Shown here: positions 29,668 through 38,403 of the stretch, one piece after another
How positions within the stretch are numbered: the first letter of the stretch is position 1
Layout: each line of letters opens with the position of its first letter
From: Kitasatospora sp. NA04385
GTDB lineage: Bacteria; Actinomycetota; Actinomycetes; Streptomycetales; Streptomycetaceae
NCBI RefSeq assembly: GCF_013364235.1
Contig: NZ_CP054919.1
Span: 2,586,001 to 2,650,000 of the forward strand
Length of the DNA: 64,000 bases
Reading direction: 5' to 3'
Notes under the pieces: generated by a model
The model's database searches: none
The model's input: the letters and a program-made list of their open reading frames with translations, nothing else
Told to the model about the DNA's origin: nothing
Translations under genes and position numbers: made by a program

Positions 29668-32274
29668 TCAGAGCCGGGGGTCGACCGGTTCGGACTCCAG
29701 GGCCAGCACCGCGAACACCGCCTCGTGCACCCGCCACAGCGGTTCGCCGGCCGCCAGCCGGTCCAGCGCCTCCAGGCCGAGCGCGTGCTCGCGCAGGGCG
29801 AGCGAGCGCTTGTGGCCGAGCGAGCGCCGGCGCAGGTCGTCCAGGCGCCGGGTGTAGTCCGGGCCGTAGATGATCCGCAGGTAGTCGCGGCCGCGGACCT
29901 TCAGCCCGGGCTGCACCAGCCGTCCGGAGCCGTCCCGGTGCAGCGGGTCGACCGGCTTGACCACCATGCCCTCGCCGCCGGCCGCGGTCAGCTCCTCCCA
30001 CCAGGCGACGGCGGCGGCGACCGACGACTCGTCCTCGGTGTCGACCAGCAGCCGCCCGGTGCGGTGCAGCACCGGCGCGCCGCCGCCCGGCTCCTCGGTG
30101 CGCCGCCGGTCGGCGTCCACCAGCCGGTCGATCAGAGCGAGGTGCTCGGTGTGCGGGCGCAGCGCCAGGTTGGCGCCCTCGGCGGCGAGCAGCTGGAACG
30201 GGGCCAGCCGGATGCCGTCGAGGCCCTCGGTCGGCCAGCAGTAGCGCCGGTACGCCTCGGTGAAGGCCCGGGCGTCGACGGCGTGCTCCCGCTGGCGCCG
30301 CGTCAGCTCCGCCACGTCCAGCCCCCGGGCCGCGGCCCGGTCGAGGGCGTCGAGCGCGGTGGGCAGGGCGGCCCCGGCGGCGGCGCCGACGGCGGCGTAC
30401 TGGCGGCGCAGCAGCTCGGCCGCCTTGAGCGACCAGGGCATCAGTTCGGCGTCCAGCAGCAGCCAGCCGGTGTCGAGTTCGTCGAACAGGCCGGTGTGCT
30501 CGGCGGCGGCCCGGAGCCGGTCGAGGACCGCTTCGGTGAGGTGCCGGTCGTTGAGGAAGGCGCGGCCGGTCCTGGTCCAGATCGCACCGGGGCCGGGCAG
30601 GCCGAAGCGCTTCTCCAGGGCGGACCCGTCCCGGGCGACCAGGACGACGGCCCGCGAGCCCATGTGCTTCTCCTCGCAGACCACCTGCCGCACCCCGTCG
30701 TGCCGGTAGGCGAAGAACGCCTCCTCGGGGTGCTCCAGCAGGTCCTCGCGCCGGGAGGTCGGCGCGGGGGCCATGGTGGGCGGCAGGTAGGCGAGCAGCC
30801 TCGGGTCGAGCGCGAAGCGGCTCATCACCTCCAGCGCGGCGGCGGCGTTCTCCTCCCGGACGGCGACGTTGCCGAGCCGGGCGGTCTCCACCACCCGGCG
30901 GCCGGCCACGTCCGCCACGTCGAGCGGACGGCCCTCGCGACCGCCGGGCGCGTCGGTGTGCATCGGGCGGACCGGCTCGTACCACTCCCGCTCGGCCGGG
31001 ACGGCGACGATCTCCCGCTCCGGGTAGCGCAGCGCGGTCAGGCTGCCGCCGAACACGCAGCCGGTGTCCAGGCAGATGGTGTTGTTGAGGAAGCTCGCCA
31101 CCGGCACCGGGGTGTGGCCGTAGACCACCAGGGCGCGGCCGCGGTACTCCTCGGCCCACGGGTAGCGCACCGGCAGGCCGTACTCGTCGGTCTCGCCGGT
31201 GGTGTCGCCGTACAGCGCGTGCGAGCGGACCCGGCCGGAGGCGCGGCCGTGGAACCTCTCCGGCAGGCCGGCGTGGCAGACCACCAGCGCGCCGCCGTCC
31301 AGCAGGTAGTGGCTGACCAGGCCGCGCATGAACTCCCGCACCCGGGCCCGGAACTCGTCGCTCTCGGCGGACAGCTGGTCGATCGACTCCTGCAGGCCGT
31401 ACGAGACGGTGACCTTGCGGCCGTCCATCCAGCGGCCGAGCTTGTTCTCGTGGTTGCCGGGGACGCAGAGCGCGTGGCTGGCCTCGACCATGCCCATCAC
31501 CAGGCGCAGCACGCCCGGGGTGTCCGGGCCGCGGTCGACCAGGTCGCCGACGAACACCGCGGTGCGGCCCTCGGGGTGGACGGCGTCGACGGCGCGGCCC
31601 CGCTCGTCGCGGGTGAGCTCGTAGCCGAGCCGGTCGAGCAGGGTCTCCAGCTCGGAGCGGCAGCCGTGGATGTCGCCGACGACGTCGAACGGGCCGGTGA
31701 GGTGCCGCAGGTCGTTGTACCGCTTCTCCGGGACGATCTCGGCGTGCTCGACCTCCTCGACCCCGCGCAGCACGTGCACCTTGCGGAAGCCCTCGCGCTC
31801 CAGCCCGCGCAAGGAGCGGCGCAGGTCCCGCTGGTGGCGGGGGATCACGTGGGCGGGCAGCTGCCGGTCCGGCCGCTGCCGGTTGCGCTCGGCGCACACC
31901 TCGGCCGGGACGTCCAGCACGATGGCGATCGGCAGCACGTGGTGCTCCCGGGCGATCGCGACCAGCGCCCGGCGGGCGTGGTCCTGGACGTTGGTGGCGT
32001 CGACCACGGTGAGCCGGCCCGCCGCGAGCCGCTTGCCGACGATGTAGTGCAGCACGTCGAAGGCGTCGGCGGAGGCGGACTGGTCGTTCTCGTCGTCGGC
32101 GACCAGGCCCCGGCAGAAGTCGGAGGAGACCACCTCGGTGGGCTTGAAGTGCTTGCGGGCGAAGCTGGACTTGCCGGAGCCGGTGCTGCCGATCAGCACC
32201 ACCAGCGAGACGTCGGTGACGGGCAGTCGGCGGCCGGCCCGGGCAGGGGTCGGCTCCGGAGTTGCGGTGGTCAT
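29668..32274 (-). CDS. pnkp: Bacterial polynucleotide kinase-phosphatase-ligase (Pnkp)
   Basis: 868 residues, close to the clostridial protein (870). Three enzymes in one chain: an N-terminal 5' kinase with P-loop GSTGSGKS (29-36), a central calcineurin-type 2',3' phosphatase with GDIHG (200-204) and GNHE (273-276), and a C-terminal ligase-like nucleotidyltransferase with the lysine of EKHMGS (Lys536), plus later motifs EGMVVKP and LKVRGRDYLRIIYG. It heals and seals RNAs cut by ribotoxins, acting with Hen1. It starts with ATG overlapping the hen1 stop (ATGA). The open frame upstream belongs to hen1 in another register. Confidence 0.95.
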   Translation of the reverse strand: MTTATPEPTPARAGRRLPVTDVSLVVLIGSTGSGKSSFARKHFKPTEVVSSDFCRGLVADDENDQSASADAFDVLHYIVGKRLAAGRLTVVDATNVQDHARRALVAIAREHHVLPIAIVLDVPAEVCAERNRQRPDRQLPAHVIPRHQRDLRRSLRGLEREGFRKVHVLRGVEEVEHAEIVPEKRYNDLRHLTGPFDVVGDIHGCRSELETLLDRLGYELTRDERGRAVDAVHPEGRTAVFVGDLVDRGPDTPGVLRLVMGMVEASHALCVPGNHENKLGRWMDGRKVTVSYGLQESIDQLSAESDEFRARVREFMRGLVSHYLLDGGALVVCHAGLPERFHGRASGRVRSHALYGDTTGETDEYGLPVRYPWAEEYRGRALVVYGHTPVPVASFLNNTICLDTGCVFGGSLTALRYPEREIVAVPAEREWYEPVRPMHTDAPGGREGRPLDVADVAGRRVVETARLGNVAVREENAAAALEVMSRFALDPRLLAYLPPTMAPAPTSRREDLLEHPEEAFFAYRHDGVRQVVCEEKHMGSRAVVLVARDGSALEKRFGLPGPGAIWTRTGRAFLNDRHLTEAVLDRLRAAAEHTGLFDELDTGWLLLDAELMPWSLKAAELLRRQYAAVGAAAGAALPTALDALDRAAARGLDVAELTRRQREHAVDARAFTEAYRRYCWPTEGLDGIRLAPFQLLAAEGANLALRPHTEHLALIDRLVDADRRRTEEPGGGAPVLHRTGRLLVDTEDESSVAAAVAWWEELTAAGGEGMVVKPVDPLHRDGSGRLVQPGLKVRGRDYLRIIYGPDYTRRLDDLRRRSLGHKRSLALREHALGLEALDRLAAGEPLWRVHEAVFAVLALESEPVDPRL

Positions 32275-34007
32275 CGGTGGGCGCTCCCTTCCGGGGCGGG
32301 GTCGTTCGACGGGACGGTGGCGGCTCCGGGGGCCGCCGGGGTTTCGAGTGCTTCGGGGATATCGGGTGCTTCGGGTGCTTCGGGGGCGAGACGGAAGTGG
32401 GCGAGCTGGGTGGGCGCCCCGACCTCGGGGTCGAGCGGGCCGACCGGTTCGAGGTCGACGGTGTACCCGTACGCCTCGGCCACCCGGCGAGTCCAGGCCG
32501 CGAACTCGGCCCGGCTCCACTCGAAGCGGTGGTCGTCGTGCCGCATCCGCCCGGCGGGCAGGGTCTCCCAGCGGACGTTGTACTCGGCGTTCGGGGTGGT
32601 GACCACGACCGCCGCCGGCCGGGCCGCGCCGAACACCGCGTACTCGAGCGCGGGCAGCCGGGGCAGGTCGAGGTGCTCGATCACCTCGCACAGCACCGCC
32701 GCGTCGTAGCCCTTCAACCGGGCGTCGGTGTACGTCAGCGCGCCCTGGACCAGCTTGACCCGGCGGGCCTGGCGCTCCGGCAGCCGGTCCAGGCGGAGCC
32801 GGCGGGCGGCAGTCGTCAGCGCCCGCGAGGACACGTCCACCCCGAGCACCTCGGTGACCCGCGGCTCCTTGAGCAGCGCGCCCACCAACTCGCCCTGCCC
32901 GCAGCCCAGGTCGAGCACCCGGGCCGCGCCGGTGCGGGCCAGCGCCGCCAGGATCGCCGTCCGCCGCTGCCCGGCGAGCGGCCCCCCGCGCTCGCGGTCG
33001 GCCTCGGTGGTCTCGGTGGCCTCGCCCGTCCCGGTGGCCTCGGCACTCTCAGCCTGCTCGGCCTGCTCGGCCTGCTCGGCCGCTCCAGCGGCGTTCACCT
33101 CCTCGGTGGCGTCCGGGGCACCCGGGGTGCCCTGAGCCCCCGGAGCCTCCGCGGTGTCCTCGGTGTCCCCGGCGTCCGGGTTCTCCGGGACGTCCGGGAC
33201 GGCGTTGTCGATCTCCTCGGCCTCGCGGTCGTCGGCCTCGGCCAGCCGGGCCAGGGCGAGGCGTTCCGTGGCGAGCCTGGTCAGCGACCAGCGGCGGGAC
33301 AGGTAGCGGCGGACGATCAGGGCGCGTTCGGGGTGGTCGGCGAGCCAGCCCTGGCCGGCCGCGAGCAGCTTGTCGACCTCGTCGGGGGCGACCCAGTAGT
33401 GCTTGGCCCCGTCGAGGACGGGCAGCAGCACGTACAGGTGCTGCAGCGCGTCGGACAGCCGCAGGGTGCCGGTCAGTTCGAGCCGCACGTACCGGGAGTC
33501 GCCCCACTCGGGGAAGGACTCGTCCAGCGGGAGGGGCCGCGCGTCGACCTGCCAGCCCAGCGGGGCGAACAGCCGCTCCACCAGCGCGGGGCCGTCGGCG
33601 CCGGCCACCGGGACGGCGGGCAGCGCGATCCGCAGCGGCCGCGCCCGGCCGGGCAGCTCGGGCCGGTGCGCGCACTCGCCCTTCATCGCGGACCGGTAGA
33701 CCGTGCGCAGCGCCACCGCGAGCAGCGAGGAGGCGGCGTACGGGCGGTCGTTGACGTACTGGGCGAGCGCGAGGTCGGGCGAGCCGGAGCGGCCCTTGCC
33801 GCGGCCCTGGCGGAGCAGTGCGGCGGGGTCGACCTCCAGCAGCAGCGCGGCGGTGCACGCCCGCTCGCCGGACTCGGGGTAGAAGACGTGGGCGCTGCCG
33901 TGCGCGGTGGCGAAGCGCTGCACCTTGTCGGGGTGCTTGTGCAGCAGGAAGCCCAGGTCGGAGGCGGGTTCCTCGGCGGTGCCGGTGGTGGAGATCGATA
34001 CGAACAC
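32271..34007 (-). CDS. hen1: 3'-terminal RNA ribose 2'-O-methyltransferase Hen1
   Basis: Methylates the 2'-OH at the cut RNA end before Pnkp ligates it, so that the repaired RNA resists a second cut at that site. 578 residues from GTG 34007. The N-terminal half (about 1-270) is the bacterial-specific domain that supports Pnkp ligation. The C-terminal methyltransferase has VLDLGCGQGEL (Asp366) and the metal-binding EVIEH (441-445), TTPNAEYN and RHDDHRFEW. Between the halves is an unusual acidic Ala/Glu/Gly linker (about 275-345) with AEQ repeats, and a Pro/Ala/Glu-rich tail, which make it longer than other Hen1 proteins. Confidence 0.94.
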   Translation of the reverse strand: MFVSISTTGTAEEPASDLGFLLHKHPDKVQRFATAHGSAHVFYPESGERACTAALLLEVDPAALLRQGRGKGRSGSPDLALAQYVNDRPYAASSLLAVALRTVYRSAMKGECAHRPELPGRARPLRIALPAVPVAGADGPALVERLFAPLGWQVDARPLPLDESFPEWGDSRYVRLELTGTLRLSDALQHLYVLLPVLDGAKHYWVAPDEVDKLLAAGQGWLADHPERALIVRRYLSRRWSLTRLATERLALARLAEADDREAEEIDNAVPDVPENPDAGDTEDTAEAPGAQGTPGAPDATEEVNAAGAAEQAEQAEQAESAEATGTGEATETTEADRERGGPLAGQRRTAILAALARTGAARVLDLGCGQGELVGALLKEPRVTEVLGVDVSSRALTTAARRLRLDRLPERQARRVKLVQGALTYTDARLKGYDAAVLCEVIEHLDLPRLPALEYAVFGAARPAAVVVTTPNAEYNVRWETLPAGRMRHDDHRFEWSRAEFAAWTRRVAEAYGYTVDLEPVGPLDPEVGAPTQLAHFRLAPEAPEAPDIPEALETPAAPGAATVPSNDPAPEGSAHR

Positions 34008-34108
34008 CCGGCCGAGTATGACCTGCGGCTCCGTCCGTGAGCACCAGGTTTTGTCCGTCCGGTGAGCGTGTTGGTCAGTCCTCGGCCCGATTGGTTACGG
34101 TGCGGGAT

Positions 34109-35098
34109 GTGACTGCTGAAACCTCCACCCCCGCAAGCGGCGCGGTGGCCGCCGGCCTGGCGACCATCGCGGCCGACGGCACCGTCCTCGACACCTGGTT
34201 CCCCGCTCCGGCGCTGGCCGCCGCCCCGGGCCCGTCCGGCACCGTCCGGCTGAGCGCCGAGGAGGCCGAGTCGGCGCTCGGCCCCGGCGCGGCCGAGGCG
34301 CTCCGCACCGACGCCCGGCGCGGCGTCGAGGTGGTGGCGGTGCGCACCGTGATCTCCTCGCTGGAGGAGAAGCCGCTGGACGCGCACGACGTCTACCTGC
34401 GGCTGCACCTGCTCTCCGCCCGCCTGGTGAAGCCGCACGGCCAGAACCTCGACGGCATCTTCGGCCTGCTGGCGAACGTCGCCTGGACCTCGATCGGCCC
34501 GACCCCGGTCGCCAACGTGGAGCAGGCCCGGCTGGCGGTGCGCGCCCAGGGCGGCCAGCTGGCCCTGTACGGCATCGACAAGTTCCCCCGGATGACCGAC
34601 TACGTGGCCCCGGCGGGCGTCCGGATCGCCCACGCCGACCGGGTGCGCCTGGGCGCGCACCTGGCCGAGGGCACCACCGTGATGCACGAGGGCTTCGTCA
34701 ACTTCAACGCGGGCACCCTGGGCACCTCGATGGTCGAGGGCCGGATCAGCGCGGGCGTGGTGGTCGGCGACCACAGCGACATCGGCGGCGGCGCCTCGAT
34801 CATGGGCACCCTGTCCGGTGGCGGCAAGCAGGTCGTCTCGGTGGGCGAGCGCTGCCTGCTGGGCGCCAACGCGGGCATCGGCATCTCGCTGGGCAACGAC
34901 TGCGTGGTCGAGGCGGGCCTGTACGTCACCGCCGGCACCCGGGTCACCGCGCCGGACGGCTCGGTGGCCAAGGCGGTGGAGCTGTCCGGCCAGGACAACC
35001 TGCTGTTCCGCCGCAACTCGCAGTCCGGCGCGGTCGAGGTGATCGCCCGCTCCGGTTCGTGGGGCGGCCTGAACGCGGATCTGCACTCGCACAACTGA
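34109..35098 (+). CDS. dapD: 2,3,4,5-tetrahydropyridine-2,6-dicarboxylate N-succinyltransferase
   Basis: Acylation step of lysine and diaminopimelate synthesis, cytoplasmic trimer. 329 residues from GTG 34109. The N-terminal domain is of actinobacterial type; the C-terminal left-handed beta helix is built of hexapeptide repeats ([20 protein letters not shown], then [20 protein letters not shown]). [20 protein letters not shown] is the conserved loop. It is divergent from hen1 with about 100 bases between them. Two further in-frame upstream starts exist; this one gives the family-like N-terminus. Confidence 0.93.
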   Translation: MTAETSTPASGAVAAGLATIAADGTVLDTWFPAPALAAAPGPSGTVRLSAEEAESALGPGAAEALRTDARRGVEVVAVRTVISSLEEKPLDAHDVYLRLHLLSARLVKPHGQNLDGIFGLLANVAWTSIGPTPVANVEQARLAVRAQGGQLALYGIDKFPRMTDYVAPAGVRIAHADRVRLGAHLAEGTTVMHEGFVNFNAGTLGTSMVEGRISAGVVVGDHSDIGGGASIMGTLSGGGKQVVSVGERCLLGANAGIGISLGNDCVVEAGLYVTAGTRVTAPDGSVAKAVELSGQDNLLFRRNSQSGAVEVIARSGSWGGLNADLHSHN

Positions 35099-35403
35099 CC
35101 TCCTGTCAGGTGGTGTCCGTCGGACGGCCGGTGTCTGCTCCCCAGCAGCCCGGCCGTCCGGCCGTTCCGGCCCGGATGGTTCGGCGGCCCGTCCCGAACG
35201 CGACGCCGTAGCGGAGCGAGCGCGGCGCCGTAGCCGAGCGGGGGCGGCCCCCGCAAACCCGGCTCACTCCTGCGGCTGACCGCTGCCCCCGGTTGGACCT
35301 CAACGGGTGGTCCGGGGTGACCGCGCGCGGCGGGGACTCGTTGGACCGGCGGCGCCGACCCCCGGCGCTTCACACCGCACCACCGAGTTGGAGGGGCCCC
35401 CTC
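35099..35403. other. Intergenic region after dapD
   Basis: It opens with a likely dapD terminator (CGGACGGCCGG, 35121-35131, with 35150-35160). The middle (about 35195-35240) repeats CGCCGTAGC and GAGCG motifs. The last part carries the ribosome binding site of the next small gene and the antisense end of the DUF6099-like gene. Confidence 0.5.
35121..35160 (+). terminator. Terminator after dapD
   Basis: An 11-bp perfect stem with an 18-nt loop that can itself fold (CTGCTCCCCAGCAG), 23 bases past the dapD stop. Confidence 0.6.
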
Positions 35404-36245
35404 ATGTCCGAGCCCTCGACCGAGCCGCCCACCGCGGCCGCCGCCGCGGGCGGCGCGCCCGCCGGTCCGAAGTCGCTGCTGGAGCAGATGCAGGAACTGC
35501 TCGCCTCGATCAACACCGACCTGGCCGGACTCGACTCCGACCTGCGCTCCTCGCCCGCCCGCGGCGGGCAGGACACCCCGGCGGACGGCTCGCCCCGCGG
35601 CTGAGCGCCGCACGCCGCCGGGACCGGCGGGCCCAGCGGGATCACGAGCCTCGGCTCCTCCCGCCGGGCCGGACCCGCCGGCGACACCTCGCCCGGCGCC
35701 CCCGGCGCCCCCGGTTCCGGCCCCTCCCCCGGCTCGCCGTCCGGGGCCCGCGCACCCGTCATCCTCCGCTGCTCGCGCAGGAGTTCGGCCACCAGGTCGC
35801 GGCACTCGGAGCCGGCGTCGAGCCCGTCGATGCAGCTCCAGTACAGGCTCTCGGTCTCCGCCCCGCAGGCGAGCACCACCAGGCTCTCGTTCGCCTCCTC
35901 CAGCAGCAGGGCGAGTTCGGCCAGCACCGGTTCCAGCTCGCCGAGCGCACTGAACCGCTCGACCAGCGTCGGCCCGGACCACTCCGGGTACACGCCGACC
36001 GGGCCGCCGGGCAGGTCGTCCAGGCCGGGTTCGGGTGGCTGGCGCAGGCAGCTCGCGGTGTGCGCGCCGGCCTCGCAGAGTTGCTGCCCGAGGGTGGCCA
36101 ACGCCTCCCCGTCGTGGTCGGCGACCCGGGCGCCGACCGCTTCGGTGAGCAGCCCGGTCTGCCAGGCCTCGTGCAGGATGTCTCCGGTCGTCCGGGCCTC
36201 GGCCAGGGCGTGCCGGACGGTCTTGATCAGTCGCAGCGCGTGCAC
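35370..36245 (-). CDS. DUF6099-like hypothetical protein with overextended 3' end
   Basis: The frame encodes up to 291 residues from GTG 36245 (MHALRLIKTVRHALAEARTT). About residues 1-165 are a helical domain that I recognise as like the streptomycete family DUF6099. From about residue 170 it becomes Pro/Gly/Glu-rich, and after LVIPLGPPVPAA the codon pattern degrades (AGG, AGT, TTG, AGC). That tail is antisense to the small gene at 35404. The functional protein may end earlier in relatives, so a lost stop or frameshift is possible. Role unknown. Confidence 0.65.
   Translation of the reverse strand: MHALRLIKTVRHALAEARTTGDILHEAWQTGLLTEAVGARVADHDGEALATLGQQLCEAGAHTASCLRQPPEPGLDDLPGGPVGVYPEWSGPTLVERFSALGELEPVLAELALLLEEANESLVVLACGAETESLYWSCIDGLDAGSECRDLVAELLREQRRMTGARAPDGEPGEGPEPGAPGAPGEVSPAGPARREEPRLVIPLGPPVPAACGAQPRGEPSAGVSCPPRAGEERRSESSPARSVLIEASSSCICSSSDFGPAGAPPAAAAAVGGSVEGSDMRGPLQLGGAV
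35404..35604 (+). CDS. Small alanine-rich protein of unknown function
   Basis: 66 residues from ATG 35404, with GGAGGGG seven bases before it. Codon use has almost uniform G/C in the third position, which supports coding on this strand. An Ala/Pro-rich start is followed by a short amphipathic helix (KSLLEQMQELLASINTDLAGLDSDL) that could be a coiled coil, then a polar tail. The gene overlaps in antisense the 3' part of the DUF6099-like gene. Function unknown. Confidence 0.6.
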   Translation: MSEPSTEPPTAAAAAGGAPAGPKSLLEQMQELLASINTDLAGLDSDLRSSPARGGQDTPADGSPRG

Positions 36246-36440
36246 GGTGCGCTCCCCTCGTCCACCGCCGCCGTCCTTCGGCGGTCGGTCACGGGGATCA
36301 GCGTGCCGCCGCTCCCGGGGGTGCTCCCAGCGGATTCGGCGGCCCTGTGGACAACCCGGCCCTGTGGACGACCGGGGTCCCCCGCACGGGGGAATTCCGG
36401 ATGATCTTCCGGCTTCCGGGAATCACCCGGACCCCAGGGA

Positions 36441-36527
36441 GCCGGGACCCACCCGCACCCTGGGACCCGTCCGACCCCTTGGGCGCCGGGAACCACCCGC
36501 ACCCTGGGACCCGTCCGCCCCTAGGGC
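36441..36527. repeat. Tandem 44/43-bp repeat over the stop codon of the MazG-like gene
   Basis: Unit 1 (36441-36484) and unit 2 (36485-36527) share nearly all bases, starting GCCGGGA and containing ACCCTGGGACCCGTCCG. A degenerate third copy precedes them (36414-36440). Unit 2 covers the TAG stop and last codons of the MazG-like gene. Just before, GGCCCTGTGGAC is repeated near 36350 and 36359. Confidence 0.75.
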
Positions 36528-36874
36528 ACCGGGAACCTGCTCTCGTTGCGCTCGATCTTCTCCGCCAGCGCCCGCAGCGGGTCCACCTCCAGCACGGTGC
36601 ACAGTTGCAGCAGGTAGGCCAGCACGTCGGCCACCTCGTCGCGGACCCGGTGCGCCGAGTCCGCGTCCGACATCACCTCGGCGGCCTGCTCGGGCGTCAA
36701 CCACTGGAAGACCTCCAGCAGTTCGCCGGCCTCGACGGTCAGCGCCGAGGCCAGGTTCTTCGGGGTGTGGTACTGCTGCCAGCTCCGGACGGCCGCGAAC
36801 TCGGCCAGCCGCCGCTGCAGTTCGGGCACCGTCAGTTCAGCGTCCGGCACGGCCGGCTCCACTTCGTCGCTCAT
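36521..36874 (-). CDS. MazG-like nucleotide pyrophosphohydrolase
   Basis: 117 residues, the size of the small MazG-like/dCTP pyrophosphatase proteins. The all-alpha NTPase motifs are present: ExxExxE in VEAGELLEVFQWL (Glu48, Glu51, Glu54) and DExxD in RDEVADVLAYLLQL (Asp79, Glu80, Asp83), which bind magnesium. It hydrolyses non-canonical or excess nucleoside triphosphates to monophosphates. The ATG overlaps the stop of the upstream ATPase gene (ATGA, 36871-36874), so the two are translationally coupled. Confidence 0.9.
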   Translation of the reverse strand: MSDEVEPAVPDAELTVPELQRRLAEFAAVRSWQQYHTPKNLASALTVEAGELLEVFQWLTPEQAAEVMSDADSAHRVRDEVADVLAYLLQLCTVLEVDPLRALAEKIERNESRFPVP

Positions 36875-38313
36875 TCCCCCAGGTCTACCACCGCGCCCTC
36901 GCCGCGCGCCGCGCCCTGCGCCGGCACCCGGGCGGCGGGGTCGGTGCAGCGCAGCAGGCTGTGGCCGGTGGCCGGATCGCGTCGGCACTCGACCAGTTCG
37001 ACGCCGTCCGGGCCGAGCGCGGGGCCCGGTTCCTGGAGCGTGGCGAGCAGCCGGATGTCGCCCTTGCCGGTGACCTCGCGGGCCAGCCGCAGCAGGGCGG
37101 CGATCTGGTCGGCCGCCAGGCCCGCCCCGAGGTCCTCGGCGAGCAGTACCAACTGCCGGTGCGCGTCCGGCACTTCGGTGGCGGGATCGACGTCGAGGAC
37201 GGCGGCGCCGGTGAGCAGGACGGCGGCGAAGGCGAGCAGCCGCAGCATGCCGTCGGCGGCCTGGTCGGCGCCGGTGCGGCCGAGCACGCCCTCGTCGAAG
37301 ACCGCGAGCAGCCGCTGCCGGTCGCCGTCGCCGCGGCGGGCGACGCCGAGGCCGAGCAGCGGGTGCGGGGCGGCGGCCTGGACGGCGCGCAGCAGGCGGG
37401 CCCAGCGGCGCGGGCACTCGTGCTCCAGCCGGTCGAGCACGGCGGAGATGTTGGCGGCGGTGCCGAGCAGCCTGGCCTGCCGTTCGGGCCGGCCCCAGCC
37501 GCGCATCGCGGCCGGCACGGGGTGCAGCGCGAACACCTCGCGCAGCGCGGTGAGCACCTGTTCGGCGGCGGCCAGCACCTTGCGCTCGCCGTTGGAGGAC
37601 CCGGCGACCCGCAGCGGCAGTTGGGCGGTGACCAGGCTGCCGCTGGGCAGCGGGGCGCGGATGTCGCCCTGCCGGGAGTCGTTGTGCCAGGTGACGTTGA
37701 CCCGGCCGCGGGTGAGGTCCTGCTCGCCGGTCTCCATCAGGGTGCGGCCGTCCAGGGTGAGCCACTCGCGGGCGATCCGGACGCGCCCGTCGGTGCGCAC
37801 CACCACTTCCAGCCGGATCGTCCCGACGCAGGAGCGCACGGTGCAGCCCAGGATGATCGCGTTGCGCCCGTGCGGGACGCAGCCGGACAGCCCGCCGCGC
37901 ACCGGGACGGCCAGCGGGCCGCGCGCGCCGCCGACGCCGTCCAGGGACGGCCTGATCTCCTCGCCGAGGGCGAGCCGGGAGAGCACGCTCAGCGCGTCCA
38001 GCGCGTTGGACTTTCCCGCCCCGGACGGCCCGTGCAGCACGGTCAGCGGCGACATCGGCAGGACGGCCCGCCGGTACGACTTGAAGGAGGTCAGCCGCAG
38101 TTCCTCGACGGTGGGGCGCTTGACCGTCGGCGCGGAAGCCGTCGGCACGGGCACCGGAAGGGCGGGAGCCGTCGGCACGGGCACCGGAAGGGCGGGCACC
38201 GTCGGCACGGACACCGCAGGGGCGGACGCCGCGGGAACGGGCGCCTGCCGCATTTCGCGGGCGGCGGGCGGCAGGGGTGGGGCCACGGGGGCTTCGCTGG
38301 TCACCCGGAGCAC
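36871..38313 (-). CDS. AAA/SMC-type ATPase coupled to MazG
   Basis: 480 residues. A Pro/Ala/Val-rich N-terminal tail (about 8-65) contains three 10-residue repeats (VPTAPALPVP type). The ABC/SMC-like ATPase follows: RLTSFKSYRRAVLPMSPLTVLHGPSGAGKS, Walker A 95-102. Later LLAEDLGAGLAADQIAALL matches the Walker B and following helix of the AAA_21/AAA_15 group. Proteins of this type act as DNA-linked or defence ATPases, but no nuclease (TOPRIM) domain is visible. The start GTG 38313 lacks a clear ribosome binding site; GTG 38304 is possible. Confidence 0.8.
   Translation of the reverse strand: MLRVTSEAPVAPPLPPAAREMRQAPVPAASAPAVSVPTVPALPVPVPTAPALPVPVPTASAPTVKRPTVEELRLTSFKSYRRAVLPMSPLTVLHGPSGAGKSNALDALSVLSRLALGEEIRPSLDGVGGARGPLAVPVRGGLSGCVPHGRNAIILGCTVRSCVGTIRLEVVVRTDGRVRIAREWLTLDGRTLMETGEQDLTRGRVNVTWHNDSRQGDIRAPLPSGSLVTAQLPLRVAGSSNGERKVLAAAEQVLTALREVFALHPVPAAMRGWGRPERQARLLGTAANISAVLDRLEHECPRRWARLLRAVQAAAPHPLLGLGVARRGDGDRQRLLAVFDEGVLGRTGADQAADGMLRLLAFAAVLLTGAAVLDVDPATEVPDAHRQLVLLAEDLGAGLAADQIAALLRLAREVTGKGDIRLLATLQEPGPALGPDGVELVECRRDPATGHSLLRCTDPAARVPAQGAARGEGAVVDLGE
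38138..38227. repeat. Three tandem 30-bp repeats inside the ATPase gene
   Basis: Units 38138-38167, 38168-38197 and a degenerate 38198-38227 share GTCGGCACGGGCACCGGAAG. They keep the reading frame and encode the Val/Pro/Ala repeats of the N-terminal tail. Confidence 0.85.
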
Positions 38314-38403
38314 TCTAGGTGCGCCCTGAGCTGCAGAAACGTCCCTCCTGACGCCCTTTCACCCCTTCGAGTCCCAACCGTCGGGGGTGCGGCGCCGGGC
38401 CGT

